Counted from the stretch's first letter, positions 47,243 through 59,560 are shown. The stretch is DNA of 64,000 nt from Steromphala cineraria (GCA_916613615.1 OU744732.1:31630673-31694672), one strand, 5' to 3'. Numbers and translations are program-made. The notes: a model not told the origin generated them from the letters alone.

Positions 47243-48194
47243 CTAAAAAAGAATAATCATTTATTCACTTGGTTAAATGATGTTAACGGAAATCAGCGTA
47301 GTCAAAACTAGCTGTACATCATACTTCTGTTACTGACATCATCATTACAGCTAGTTATCCTAAGTTTGAACGGATAATTGCAAACTTACACGATATGTAC
47401 TATGAAAAGAATTCTTTTTATAATTTTTTTTCGCTGTGTCTATCTGTAAAACACACATTATTCCATGTTTTCCCCCTGAAATAAAGGGTCCATATATCAC
47501 AAAATTGTGTAAATTTAAACCATTAAAACATTAATGGTGGTATTCGTGCGAAAGTTGTTAAACAAAGATAGATTTGTCGATAGCAAAGAATCTCAGGTAA
47601 ACATTCAAAAGCGTCAATGTGAATATTATCTTAGATAGGAAGATAGAATGTATAGAGCAACATCATTTGACACAACGTTCCATAATCACAACGCACACAT
47701 GCTTGAAAGGAATGTTGTAACGTGACGGTGTTAATCCTAACATTCACATTCAAACTAATTTGTCCAAGTTTCTATATCAAGTTGCAAACTTGAAAACTTG
47801 AACCCCGTTGTTGTTGGGTTGGAGTTTAACGTCTTCTTCACCATATGGTACCATTACTTGAACCCCATAATCATCAAACTTTAAATATAGTTCACTTTGT
47901 GTTCCTTATTCCTTTACATGTATACTGAAAGTTTCATTTGTTTTAACTGAGGAATTTTATGAGCTATAAACGTCATATTTTAACAGTTACGCAGTTACTG
48001 TTTTTCCGAAGTGTATTAGAAACGTGAACTTGTTGTTATCCACACGTCAATGTTGCTTTAAGCATAATATGAATATTAATTAGTAATATTGAGGTATTTA
48101 CAAAATATATATGCCTAGGTTTAGAATCCTATGTTTATTTCACCATCAACATTTGTAAGCTGTTAATTTCAAAGACGGAACATTTATTAATGAA

Positions 48195-48560
48195 TAAAGA
48201 TATTAGAGCCATTTGTTCTGTAGCTTATCAGATTTCATCTTGATTTTCCTTTAGGTGTGGCTTATGTGGTTCCCAACTTCCTAGGGGCCACAGGGTCACC
48301 AAATGTACCATTTCGTTAGAAACCCCATTAACTAAGGGTTTTCAACCCAAAATTTCCTCATTCTATGCCTTGTGCTTCTTGAGAAGAAGATGTACAAAGA
48401 CTAAGAAGGGATCGGGGACGGACGGAAAATATCAACCGTGTTCCGGAGAAGAAAAGTTTCAAAATTTTAACGCTACCGGGATTCGAAAGGGTTCTATCAG
48501 AGCTTCCCAATTGACGGAGAGGAAACCCTGGCTTGATTGATTAAGTTCGAACCCCGATGA
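48195..48560. mobile_element. Dispersed repeat with tRNA-like box (SINE-like)
   Basis: Begins 'agagccatttgttctgtagcttatcaga', repeated at the right edge of the window (63956-64000). The 3' part is the inverted relative of 44030-44125. It lies in the putative TMED6 intron. Confidence 0.45.
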
Positions 48561-48610
48561 AATCAACATCTTTACAATTTATTCCTATTTACCATACTTG
48601 GAACTCTTAC

Positions 48611-48727
48611 AGAAGAGACCCCCATTCCACCAGCGAAACTGCTGTGAATAATTAAAACAATAAATATTATCGAGTAAGTATTAACGAGTAGGCAAATGAC
48701 ATGGAGACGAACAGGTGCCCGTGTCAT
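48611..48727 (-). CDS. Candidate TMED6 first exon (signal peptide)
   Basis: ATG at 48727 opens 39 codons: MTRAPVRLHVICLLV.. then a hydrophobic run (SIIFIVLIIHSSFA) with an A/G cleavage-like site, followed by GTAAGA donor at phase 0. With the 75-nt candidate exon and the three secure exons the protein would be 229 aa, close to TMED6 length. Upstream is AT-rich with no clear promoter motif. Confidence 0.35.
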
Positions 48728-48739
48728 CTTTAATAACAT

Positions 48740-49761
48740 GACAGCTGTATATGTGCCTGGACAAACATAATGAACTGGCGTAAGTGATCCACAGTTTACC
48801 TATCTCTCTATCCCTTTAAACACCTGTCTGGCCGTGTCATGTTATTAAACATCCAATTTAAACATAAATGATCGGGCCAGATGTTTATTAAAAACAATTC
48901 AGTTGATATGAAATTTTCAGATTGAGTCTTTCAAAAAGATAAAGTTATGAAAATATGTGAATGGTTTTCAATATTCATAGTTTTCATTATTAGCAATAAA
49001 ACCAATGTATTTCTTATATGAATATATAGATTACTATTTACAAAATTGAAATTTGCTAACACACCTTACTATTTTGGTACAGCATATACCGGTAGTAATT
49101 GCCTAAACCATATATGACTGTATTTCCATTTCAAATAAATAGTGACACAGTAAGGCAAATCTTAAAACCCAACCTATAAACTGGGATTATATGTGAGCTT
49201 CTTTATCTAAGCTATGGGTATGTACCTTCATTCATGTTGTTTATCTCATCCGTTCATGAATTCTAGACTTGCAGAGAACCAAGACTGTAGGCTTTTAATG
49301 CTCTTCTTTGATACAGAGTCAAAACAATTCATTTCTCTTTCATGCTGGTCAAAACAAAACCTTATTATTCAAACTATTTATTCTAATTCATAATGGACAA
49401 ATTTGTTGAATAAAGGACACATGTGTGTTTCAAGTTATGAATTATGATCTGGTATCACACTAATTAGTTAATAATCATAAAATTATAATTGAACATACCT
49501 TATTAAGTTTTAAGTTTACAAATATCAATAATGTAAGTTTTATGATAAAAATCTAATTTAATGCCTGATTGAAAACATTTTGGTACACGCGAAATTTTAA
49601 AATAACTACACTGTACATAAAAGCTTATCTTTATATCCCTATAAACCAACCCACTTGACTGTATATATTGTGTATTACAGAGTTCGTGACAGGCACAGGA
49701 GTATAAATGTCTGAGAAATACCAGATGGTAAAAATATTTTATAGAGTGAAAGAGGTCATGC
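48740..49761. other. Intergenic DNA, nothing recognised
   Basis: AT-rich, no supported gene or element. Confidence 0.5.
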
Positions 49762-50035
49762 TTAAAGGAGCAGTAGCACGTTTTTTTATAATTTCATTTT
49801 GAAATTTTCACTGATAAGTGTATGTTAATGCTAAATGTATTATTTTGATAGTGTCACAAATCTCATTACACAAACCAATCATCCATAGTCAGACAAAGTA
49901 AGATTCACATAAAATCCATTGGCGGCCATTTTGTGTGAACACCTTCAATTCATTTTGTTTTAAAAAAAAGTAATCTCATATCTCAACATCATATTGAATA
50001 TTTGAATTAGTACTCCTCCATTTAGTTTAAATAAA
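49762..50035 (-). mobile_element. TTAA MITE, family B, copy 4 (right end lost)
   Basis: TTAAAGGAGCAGTAGCACGT at the left and the family body to about 50035; the right terminal repeat is missing. Confidence 0.75.
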
Positions 50036-50129
50036 TAATTATGCCATTTTGCATACAAACTGTGCTAGAAAAACATGTTTGTTGGATTTGAACCACAGAA
50101 AATTTGATCCTCAGGTTCATTTGGCTGGT

Positions 50130-50900
50130 ACTGTCGTAATAAGCGCCAACCCGCATGATGAAGGAGTTACCATCCTGCAGGGTGGCACTTGTCTAGACTT
50201 TATCCCAGGGAATTAGCTTGATGCTATAGGATCCAACCTTGGAGTTCTGGGGAGAGCATCTTATGAGACAGGCAGGAGTGGACAGAAACACACAAGATGA
50301 TGACGTCATAGATATGATGGTTTATTCGTTATGACATCAGAGTAGTTGTTACAAAAGTAAAGAGGGGGAGGTCAGCTTTAAGTCGACGGCACATGGAGGC
50401 AAAGTGAATGCCTCATGGCCCATACCCCACTTGCTGACTCCACTCCTACTTCCACTCAAAAATACACTACAATATCCACTGTAATATCCACTCAACATCT
50501 ACTGTAAAATCTACTCATTAGAATATCAGAACAGCCCTATTTAAAGGGTATATTTGACATTTGATTTTAGGGCCTTGAGCAAATAATATGTCAGCATAGG
50601 TTGTGATTGACATTCACTTCCTTGCGTCTCAATGATACAATTGCATATTTCAATAGCCCTTAGTGATTTACAATTAAGCATTGGATAATTACCGAAGCAT
50701 ATACTTTAATACTGTTTTAGGTAGGTGATTGCCTAAGCCAACATCCTTAGACAATGGAACAAGGCAAGATCCTAAAACAATGAAACAAGTTTCTGTTGTG
50801 GTTTGACAAAATTACTTGAAAATATTGATAAACTTATGGATAGGAAAATATGAAAATATTGGAGAATATATATACATATATAAGCACTATGATAGTACTA
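50130..50900. other. Intergenic DNA with MITE scraps
   Basis: 'tactgtcgtaataagcgccaaccc' at 50137 is a lone end of the GCGCTTATT family. Short direct repeats 'aatatccactgtaat/ctactgtaaaatctactcatt' at about 50460-50520. No gene. Confidence 0.45.
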
Positions 50901-50914
50901 TGCTATTCTCAGCT

Positions 50915-51100
50915 ATCTTGCTGCAGACCCTTGAGTTTTCTGAGCTGAAATAAGTGCCCCTGCAGGCGATTGTTAGCAACCTCCAGTTACTTTCTGATTG
51001 GACTATTGCTTTCTCTTGAAGTAAGCTAGAGAGCAAGCACAGAAAACTCAAAGGTATGCAGCAAAGCATTAAACTGACAGTTTGGAAACTGGTGTTTTAA
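50915..51100. mobile_element. Fold-back MITE, family F, copy 2
   Basis: 'cttgctgcagacccttgagttttctg' at the left and 'aaagcattaaactgacagtttggaaactggtgtttta' at the right match 31651-31863; the outer left end is degraded. Confidence 0.7.
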
Positions 51101-52502
51101 ACATAACATAGGAAGATGCGCTATAAAGACAATATAGTTCATCATATAAACATATTCTTTATTGCAATAAAAATAAAAGTACCGAGGGTACAGAAGCTCA
51201 CCTTAAAATGAATGATGTGGTAAAATGGTTTAATTATACATGTAACCATCTTTTATATAATTGATTATGGCTGCCATCATGATTTTTTTATCTTTTAAAA
51301 TACTAGTCATCTTTTGGAAACGACTAGAGCTTGAACAAACATTAATACACGAATGATATAATCATGATAAGTTAACAAGCAGTAGGTTTTTGTATAACTT
51401 TTTTGTATATCTATGGCTGAATTGGTGACCATCTTGTACTTTTTAATCTTCAAAATGCTACTTTTATGTGGGCATCCGTATTAATTTCATTATGATATCT
51501 TGATTGGTTTAGGTGTATCCATTTAAATGTCATTCATTACTTACAGGATGGTGGGCACTTACATTTGTTTTGTAGTAAAATTATTAAATTGATTTCAAGA
51601 TTATTTCACTGATGGTTATGCTGCATGGGATATTGAGAATCCCAAAAGTACAGATTTTTCAAGGAAAATGAATGACTGATTGAGAGGAAAGTCATAAACA
51701 CAGCAATGCATAAGACACGTTTATTTTGTTCACATAATATTTACATGTCAAGTGACCATGAGATGTCTTTCATTAAAGTATCAATTTATTTAACACTCAT
51801 ACAGTACTATAATGGTAAACATTTTTGCATTGTCAAATCAACAGAGAGATATGACAAATCAAATTTCCTTACTTTTCTTACTAAACCCTTTTCGATTTTC
51901 ATCTGCATATTTATTCCACATCAACTTATCATGTAGATTGCTAAACACAAAGCTTATTGTAGACAAGTTTTGTGTAAGTTGTTATTCTTAGAAAGAACAT
52001 ATCACTGTCATGAGAATACAAGTCCATAACTTTTATTGCATACACATGGGCCATGGCCATATAGCATAATGCTCTACCATATCAATTGGGTCAGGTTGAT
52101 TATGCAACAGACTAGCAGCTGACACTGTGATGCTAGCAGCCTGCCATGGGATGTGTATTAGACAGCATAGTGGAATATCTGAACTCTGGTTGACCCCTTA
52201 TGTGTGGTATTTAAAGGAATATAAGGGAGATACCATTGTTTAAAATTTAACATGTTTAATGTGATTTGATTTTTGCAGCTAGTTGCCATAAAGATTTTAA
52301 ACAAATTAATCAATTATGTTTGTCTTTCATATTAATTTTTTTTAGAAACACTTAAAGATATAGAACAACTTGCACGACAATCTTAAATATTCCATATTTA
52401 AGATAATATTATGATTAGTAAGTTCAAATTAGAGAATTTATATGGTGCCAGTGATCACTTGATGAAAGCTTAAAATTTAATAATAATGATGTGTCATCTG
52501 CA

Positions 52503-53437
52503 GCTGAAAAGTCAATATGGCTGCTATTGCGGCCATCTTGGATTCTCAAAACTGAAACGTCTACCTTTCTGTGCGGAATCACTATAGATATAACATACTA
52601 CAATATAAAAATGATATCTAGATTGGTTTAGGAGAAATAGTCTTTGTCATGAAATCTAATTGAAAATTCAATATGGCTGCCATGGCGGCCATCTTGGATT
52701 CTCAAAACTTTAACGTCTACCTTTCTGTGCGGAATCACCATAGGTATAACATACTACAATTTCAGAATGATATCTGTATTCGTTTAGAAGGAGTAGTCTT
52801 TTTCATGAAATCTAATTGAACATTCAATATGGCTGTCATGGCGGCCATCTTGGATTCTCAAAACTGAAACGTCTACCTTTCTGTGAGGAATCACCATGGG
52901 TATAACATACTACAATTTCAGAATGATATCTGTATTCGTTTAGAAGGAGTAGTCTTTTTCATGAAATCTAATTGAAAATTCAATATGGCTGTCATGGCGG
53001 CCATCTTGGATTCTCAAAACTGAAACGTCTACCTTTCTGTGAGGAATCACCATGGGTATAACATACTACAATTTCAGAATAATATCTGTATTCGTTTAGA
53101 AGGAGTAGTCTTTTTCATGAAATCTAATTGAAAATTCAATATGGCTGTCATGGCGGCCATCTTGGATTCTCAAAACTGAAACGTCTACCTTTCTGTGAGG
53201 AATCACCATGGGTATAACATACTACAATTTCAGAATGATATCTGTATTCGTTTAGAAGGAGTTGTCTTTTTCATGAAATCTAATTGAAAATTCAATATGG
53301 CTGTCATGGCGGCTATCTTGGATTCTCAAAACTGAAACGTCTATCTTCCTGTGGGGAATCACCATGGGTATAACATACTACAATTTCAGAATGATATCTG
53401 AATTCGTTTAGGAGGAGTAGTCTTTTTCGTGAAAGTT
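52503..53437 (+). repeat. 156-bp tandem core repeat, six copies
   Basis: GATTCTCAAAACTGAAACGT starts at 52541, 52697, 52853, 53009, 53165 and 53321 (52697 has a variant), a constant 156-bp period. Each unit carries ATGGCNGCCATCTTGG, which contains a YY1-like ATGGCGGC. Confidence 0.95.
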
Positions 53438-53439
53438 TA

Positions 53440-53488
53440 CGGACGGACAGACGGACGGACGGACGGACAGACAGACGGACGACGGACG
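53440..53488 (+). repeat. (ACGG)n / (ACAG)n microsatellite
   Basis: Imperfect ACGGACGG.. ACAGACAG.. tract at the 3' end of the tandem core. The overlapping frames (GRTDGRTDG.. and SVRPSVRLS..) are repeat artefacts. Confidence 0.9.
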
Positions 53489-53503
53489 AAGCGCCATGAC
53501 ATA

Positions 53504-53532
53504 AGCTCACATTTACTTTGTAAAGGTGAGCT
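53504..53532 (+). other. 3' terminal hairpin of the Helentron-like element
   Basis: AGCTCAC-A-TTTAC-TTT-GTAAA-G-GTGAGCT folds into a 12-bp stem with one A-G mismatch and a 3-nt loop, 0-4 nt from the CTAA-like terminus. Confidence 0.75.
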
Positions 53533-53815
53533 AAAACCTCTAGAAAGTTACAGCAAAGATGTAAAAAGAATAAACTGTGATAAAAACACAACCAGAGCAC
53601 TGTTTCAATGAAAATTGGGCACTGTTAGTATTACCGGGTATTTGGATTACACCATGATTAGTAATGAGGGTTAACAGCTATAACTGGTAGTTATAAACAC
53701 ATCACATGGATTCATATTCATGAACCATATTAAATTTGACTAAGAACAAAATGAAAGCTGAAGATCACACAGTTGTTAAATTTATGAAGCTGGAGTAAAT
53801 TTAAATTTCCTTTTC

Positions 53816-53890
53816 CAACAGGATTTGAACCTGGATCTCTGGGTTAAGAGTGCGACACTTTACCACTTTAGCAAAGGGGATATCCCGCTA
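53816..53890 (-). mobile_element. tRNA-like (SINE head) fragment
   Basis: The minus strand carries TTGCTAAAGTGGTAAAGTG (A-box like) and GGTTCAAATCC (B-box) at tRNA spacing. The acceptor stem does not pair, so it is a SINE head or tRNA pseudogene. A second B-box-like string is at 54267-54280. Confidence 0.5.
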
Positions 53891-53899
53891 GCAGAAGCC

Positions 53900-55440
53900 A
53901 GTAGGAATATTGCCTATCTCATCCTGTCACACTTACATTTCCTTACTTCTCTATAGCATTTGAATTATATTCTTTCATTCTGGACACCTTGTGCCCAATT
54001 TGTTTCACTTTTGTGAATAAAATATGTTTAAATTAAATCAAACACTTATATTTACAAGTATACCAAACGGAAATCAAACAAAAACAATATGTCTCCCTTC
54101 AGCAGGGGGATATACAAAACAACAATACAACTTAGTTGCCTCTATTATATATCTCACTGGTTTCTGAATCAAAGATGTGAGGTTGATGATTGGGTCTACT
54201 CCCAAGAGTCTTTCTAACATTAAGACAGAAGGGTATGTAAGAAGGGAAAGGTTAGAAACGCAACTAGATTTGAACCTAGAACTTTTGATTTCAAGCAAAA
54301 CATTAACTGCTACATCATCTTAACCTCCACACAAGAGCAAAATATCACATATTCAAAGCCAATATTGATATGCAACTGGGCAAGAAAACACTTGCTGTGT
54401 TTCAAAAATCACTATGACTATAGTGATATAAGTGAGCAAAATTTAATGTGTTGAGAAAAAAAGTTTTTTGTCTCCATACAATTTACTGGAGAGCCAAATT
54501 TTTAGCTTCAGTAATCTTTTGAACATTCAATAGTCAAACAGCTAAGTAAAACCATCCATTCTTGAAAAATCTGTTTGCAAATAAGGTATGCTTGATTCAT
54601 GTTGCACACAAAAATAAGTCTCTTTAGTCATACTTGTACATGGAGAATAACACCCTGATTTTGTTAGACAGAATTAATAATAATGTTTTTTTTAAAATAT
54701 TGATTTTCATCATGCAAAGTTTAAACAATGATATAAATTACAGATTAAAGAAACAGCTTGATAACTAGCTGATGTAATTTCATTAATGAAATCAAAGAAG
54801 TAAAACATTCATTTTTTTATCAGCTGCTGATTTCATATCAATGAAGCACTTCAAATATCTCAATACTTTTTAGCACTTTTTTAAAGACAAAAAATCAAAT
54901 ATTTACAACAATGACACAAAACTCAGAAAAGTTAAGAAATGTTTCAGTTGATCTAATTACTATATCAAATGGACCAATAATATCTGCAATTACAACCTCA
55001 AGCAACTACTGTTAGTTTAGAATATTCATAAAAACTCAGATCTAAAAGCTACAGTGCAAGGTACCTGTATGCAAAAACCTATGTATATATGTATGATGGA
55101 TGCATGTGTATGTGAATAACCATAATTGTCTTCTCTTGCAAAATCCTACTACAGATAATGATAATTGAATAGGATTTTAGGATTGACACAAGAATATCCA
55201 CATTAGTACTTATACAAATTCAATGTTACTATCTGCTAAATGTGGTCAAAACAGTTGCTGACTATTACCCCAAATTTGATCCCAACTGTTCATGGTTCAT
55301 GTTCAACATTTTTTCTGATAGTCTAACGGAAGACTCTCATGCAATTTATCTGTAAATATTTGAAAGGGATGTTGTCAGAGGGAAGTGTGGGTAATCAAAC
55401 CAACAATAACCTCATCCCAACTTCTTAATCTGACAGCAGA
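53900..55440. other. Intergenic DNA downstream of NTAN1
   Basis: AT-rich, no supported gene. It probably includes the NTAN1 3' UTR, but no convincing minus-strand AATAAA was located close to the stop. Confidence 0.45.
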
Positions 55441-55446
55441 TAGACT

Positions 55447-55835
55447 AAAATGAAGTCTATGAAATATCACGAATAATTATTCTACCTTCATTTATATCTT
55501 CTAGACTGGCAGAATTAGGAACTAGAAAGTATAAAAGGCTGTTATCTATTACAGAGTCATGAAGCAGAAACCTTTCATGCAATTAAATTTTAAAATTCTA
55601 AAAGGGCAAGGGGAAGGAGACAGTGAAGGGGAGACTCCGACTCCTTGTCCCCCTTTGAGGAGATAGTGAAGGGGAGAATCTAAAATGAAGTCTATGAAAT
55701 ATCAAGAATAATTATTGTACCTTCATTTATATCTTCTAGACTGGCAGAATTAGGAACTAGAATGTATCAAAGGCTCTTATCTATTACGGAGTCATTAAGC
55801 AGCAACCTTTCATGCAATCAAACTTTAAAATTCTA
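55447..55835. repeat. Tandem duplication (~235-bp unit) in the NTAN1 3' flank
   Basis: 'ctaaaatgaagtctatgaaatatca..' through '..ctttcatgcaatyaaa.tttaaaattct' occurs at 55447-55600 and again at 55680-55835 with about 90% identity by eye, separated by a GGGGA-rich spacer. Confidence 0.85.
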
Positions 55836-55862
55836 CCCCCACCCCCCCTTTGATCCCCCTGT

Positions 55863-56786
55863 TTACAACTTCTCCCATTGTCCAGAAGCTGACTTCTTGT
55901 ATATCCGTGGTTTGCCACCAGGGAACATGGTGGAGAGAGGATCTGGGTGGTCCTTCATCTGTTTGATGGACGCTCGGACAGTAGCTTCGAAGTGTGGAGG
56001 CTCCTGTTCAGGTGATGTCGACAATCTCTTGCGGATCACATGATCAGGCACCTGCAGCCATTGGTTGATGTTGTACATCTGGTCGTATGAGAATGGTTCA
56101 AGAGTGAGCTGGTTTGTCTGAGAGTCGTATATGTTGATCATCTCACGACCTCCCGTGAAATGTCGAGCTCCACGTAGAGGCAAATCTGGTCCTTTATCTG
56201 TGAACTTTGCTTTGAAAATTTCACCACTTTTTATGTCAACAGCCAGTCCATAGAATATTGGAAACGGAACTCCATTCCTCTGTTCTGTGTTGATGTGGGT
56301 GATGCAAGCAGTTTGAAGGTGAATAGTATCTTTCATAGACTGGAGCAAGTTCAGAATCTCAACAGAAAGTTCATGTGACATCTTCCGGTCGTCATCAAAT
56401 CCTCCAATCAGATGAATATCAATCTGTCCCTCAGGCTTTTCAACTGACAATTTTTTAATTAGTTCAAGCATTGAGTCAAGACCTTGTTTAGAGTTACAGC
56501 CATCAAAATGTGCCACACAGGTGGCTCCTGAGCCCGAGTGACGTAAAACGGCGAAATGACACGTAGTCGCGTCATCACTGCCGATGATAGAGATGACAGG
56601 ATCATCTGGAGTTGTCCCCCCTATCTCTCGCTGACCTACATAGAGCAAAGCTTGGGGTCCAATCTCACGCACCGGCTGACTTCGTATTGATTCAGATCTG
56701 CTTTTGAGTTTGTCATGCTTATCAAGGAATTCCTTCACATCAACAACTCTCTCTGTAACCTGTGTGTTATCAACAAAGACAGGCAT
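55863..56786 (-). CDS. NTAN1: NTAN1, protein N-terminal asparagine amidohydrolase (single-exon CDS)
   Basis: Deamidates N-terminal Asn to Asp, the first step by which Met-Asn proteins enter the Arg/N-degron pathway. The frame is 307 codons plus TAA, almost the human length (310). It starts MPVFVDNTQV (human MPLLVEGRRV), and has GPQALLYVGQRE, then IIGSDDATTCHFAVLRHSGS with Cys76 at the place of human Cys75, the proposed nucleophile; IHLIGGFDDDRKMS; FPIFYGLAVDIKSGEIFKA; LSTSPEQEPPHFE; and ends YKKSASGQWEKL (human YKKNEDGLWEK). No frameshift or internal stop, so it looks functional. The vertebrate gene has about ten exons; here the coding region has none, which suggests either intron loss or a retrocopy that has replaced or accompanies the original gene. 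A 5' UTR intron is likely. Confidence 0.95.
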   Translation of the reverse strand: MPVFVDNTQVTERVVDVKEFLDKHDKLKSRSESIRSQPVREIGPQALLYVGQREIGGTTPDDPVISIIGSDDATTCHFAVLRHSGSGATCVAHFDGCNSKQGLDSMLELIKKLSVEKPEGQIDIHLIGGFDDDRKMSHELSVEILNLLQSMKDTIHLQTACITHINTEQRNGVPFPIFYGLAVDIKSGEIFKAKFTDKGPDLPLRGARHFTGGREMINIYDSQTNQLTLEPFSYDQMYNINQWLQVPDHVIRKRLSTSPEQEPPHFEATVRASIKQMKDHPDPLSTMFPGGKPRIYKKSASGQWEKL

Positions 56787-56929
56787 ACTTGAGTTTTCTT
56801 CCTTGCTTAATTGACCAGTTACAAATGTATCTCCCTTGCCTACTTGCTGAGTTATCTCCCCTGTTATGTTGAGTATTCTTCACCAACGACTTCCAGTGAA
56901 CACGCTAGTTCCTCTTGTCAAATTCAAAC
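56787..56929 (-). other. NTAN1 5' UTR, second exon
   Basis: The minus strand shows TTTCTTGTAG|GTTTG at 56930, a fair acceptor, followed by 143 nt of stop-containing leader before the NTAN1 ATG. Confidence 0.5.
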
Positions 56930-57444
56930 CTACAAGAAAGTGCATTGCTTTATTCATCTTTGTACACTTAATGAGTAAACAGTTCACTTTTTTAAACCTA
57001 TACTAGTACTTTTCCCAAATATGTCTGCTAGGCATTAATTAAAATCTACTCACGCTTTTTAACGGTTGAGTAAATGTCATTCATGTACAAAAATACATAT
57101 CAATATTTAAAGTAAATTCTGAATAACTTAGTTCTATTCCTATTGCTGGAGAAGACTACAAGTTAAATTAGAATCTTAGCCTTTGTTTTTTCACTTGTAA
57201 GATTAAGAATTTTTCAAAATTCACTATTTAGAATTATAGTCAGGATTCAGAATTGCAATTTCCTCCAAATCATGTAACAATGCATTAAAATACTTAGCAT
57301 TTTACATACACAAGATAAGATTATTTATTGAGGTATATAATGAGTGCATATCTTTACCGTATAATAGGGACTGCATGATGCACAAAAGAGTAACCCGTTA
57401 CTCTCTTATTACAGCTAAGATTCTCATGATACAGCTCTCTGAAC

Positions 57445-58872
57445 TTAAACGGCCCGTTCGAGTGGGTTTTCATCGATAAGCTTAGGCTACTAATGAAGCT
57501 ATTTTTAGACACTGCGCGTCATTTGATAAGCAGATCTATAAATAGAATGAGAAATGTCCCTTCCCATAATGCAATGTAGTGTGCAGGGACAATTCTGGGT
57601 GGGACCTATGCTATCAGTGATCATCAAAATTCGACAATGTCACTACGTTAATATTGAATTTACGTGGTTATATGTGTATATAGGCTCATTTCATCTTTAG
57701 GAAAATCTTTGTCGTGTGAAGAACAGTAAAATCAGTTGCATTTAGGCCTTTTGCAGTGACAAATTTTAATAATATGTTTATCCCGTTAAAAATCCGTAAA
57801 TTTTGTAGATTTCAGGTTATTTCATTTTGGAGCATTGTCTCTTAAATAAAGCTGCTTGACATTTCTCTCTTGTCTACTCGCATGCGAATTTCCATCGCCC
57901 TCGACTTCGCAGTTCGCAAAACCTCACTCATAGTAAAACATTTTTTTCTTCAAAAATATATCTTAGTCACTTAATTCACATGAAGTTTTTATATCCAGAA
58001 AGGTGCAATATGAAGTGTGTCTATAATTCGGAGTGCGGCAGCCGATGCGAATCAACTACTCTTCTCAGTGTCACATTGATTGAGCCTAGCCATTTTTAGG
58101 TGTCATATGTAAATTTCAATAAAAAAAATCTGTCTGTCTGTCAATTTTTTTATGCAAACATTATTAACAAATTTCCTACAATTTAAACATCCAAGTAACT
58201 ACAACACCGACCAAACAATCAGCTGACAATAATCCTAGTGGCCGCCATGATCAAGGCTTCGAGTTTGATCGGCTTTCCTCCGCCATTTTGAATTTTTAGC
58301 ATTGCGAGAAAACAAATGTACTGTATCATGCTAATTCATTGAGTAAATCAAGAAAAAATAATTGATTGATAGAAGAGGGACAGGTTTACACGTGATGCAT
58401 AATAAAAGTTATCAGTAAAGACAATGTTTTGTGTCAGTAAATGCCAGTAATGCATCTCACGCTCGTAGCTCCGATGATTGGCTTCATTTCACGATGTTTT
58501 TCTTTTTTTTTGGCGATACACTTTATTCTTTGTCAAATTTTTAAATCATGAGCAACTGAAATGATAACCTCATGAACAAATTTGAAATTAAGTGTGAAAT
58601 AATCATGTAAAAAACGTATATATTAGTTAACAGGAATGTCCTCCATGAATTTCGTTTCCACAAAAAATGTGCTTAATTGTGGCTTTGATAATTTGTGCAA
58701 TTTTTTTTTTTTGAAGGGCGAATTAGAACAAATTACCAAATTTGACATAGTTATTAACATTGAAAAATAGAAAACAAGTCGAATATATAAATTTTGACGT
58801 GTCGTGTGCAAAAGGGAATTCCCTCCCGAATATTTGTGGAACAAAAAATACCCGCTCGAACTGGCCGTTTAA
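57445..58872. mobile_element. TTAA-flanked element, family C-like, 1.43 kb
   Basis: TTAAACGGCCCGTTCGAGTG.. at the left and, inverted, TTAAACGGCCAGTTCGAGCG.. at the right: 21 of 23 positions pair. The right 620 bp match the short family C copies (CCGCCATTTTGAATTTTTAG.. onward). It may be the longer parent from which short copies arose, or two adjacent short copies sharing ends. No long frame, so not autonomous. It lies in the NTAN1 5' UTR intron. Confidence 0.65.
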
Positions 58873-58999
58873 AATACAATTTTTATCTTGCACTAATGTC
58901 TGGTTCATATATAGATATATATTGGGTCGGGATTGCCATGCAGAAAGTCTAATTTGTTACAAACTTATCTTTTCTTGGTATTCCACATCATTTAATCTA

Positions 59000-59560
59000 T
59001 TTGAACGTTTTAAATCATTTATAATTCAAGTTATAAAAAGTTATAATCATAAACATATGTGGATACAAAAAGGGAAGCAATATGGGAATAAAACATGATT
59101 TTTTTCTTCAAAGACTGTAATGTACGTAATTTATTTAATTATAATTAATATAATCTAATATTTTATTTTGAAATTGTTGATTTAAAACGTTCAAATAAGT
59201 CAATTATCTGCAAAGGAATATCGAAAGATTATAGATTTCCTAAGTCTTTCCCCTCGCATTAGGTGCAAATCCCCCTTAAAATAATTGGATTCAGCATTGT
59301 ATATCATTGACGATGTCAACTGTGAAGAAGTCTGAGAAAAGAAGTGATCAACACATTAAATAAAATAACATCATAATATCCTAAAAACTCGACCCTAAGT
59401 GTAAAGATTTCTGGAATAGAAATTCACCATGTGCTCCCTTCATGGAGTCACTGAGAGTGAAACTGTGACCGGGTGACACAAGTCGCCTATCATTGTCATT
59501 AATTCCACCACTATACAATGATTCCACAAGTTGACAACTTGTTCATGATCATGATCTCAC
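59000..59560. other. NTAN1 5' intron, nothing else recognised
   Basis: AT-rich DNA without gene or clear element. Confidence 0.45.

Larger units (their letters stand above)
51190..53536 (+). mobile_element. Pearl/Helentron-like element (about 2.35 kb)
   Basis: Left edge AGCTCACCTT (51195-51204) is the inverse of AAGGTGAGCT at the right edge (53523-53532). Inside are a 156-bp tandem core (52503-53437), an ACGG/ACAG microsatellite (53440-53485), and a strong hairpin just before the 3' end (53504-53532) followed by CTAA. Tandem core, tetranucleotide microsatellite and 3' hairpin are the architecture described for bivalve Pearl/CvA-type elements, now viewed as non-autonomous Helentrons. No Rep/helicase frame is present. 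Confidence 0.7.

Noticed and set aside
48583..48595. Alternative later donor (GTAAAT) for the candidate TMED6 signal exon
   Set aside because: Also phase 0 and adds six residues, but is a poorer donor than GTAAGA at 48610; kept only as an alternative.
53429..53611. Plus- and minus-strand frames over the ACGG tract
   Set aside because: Microsatellite translation (GRTDG.., SVRPS..), not protein.
58760..59098. Plus-strand 112-codon frame
   Set aside because: Begins inside the right end of a TTAA element and has composition typical of random AT-rich DNA; no motif recognised.
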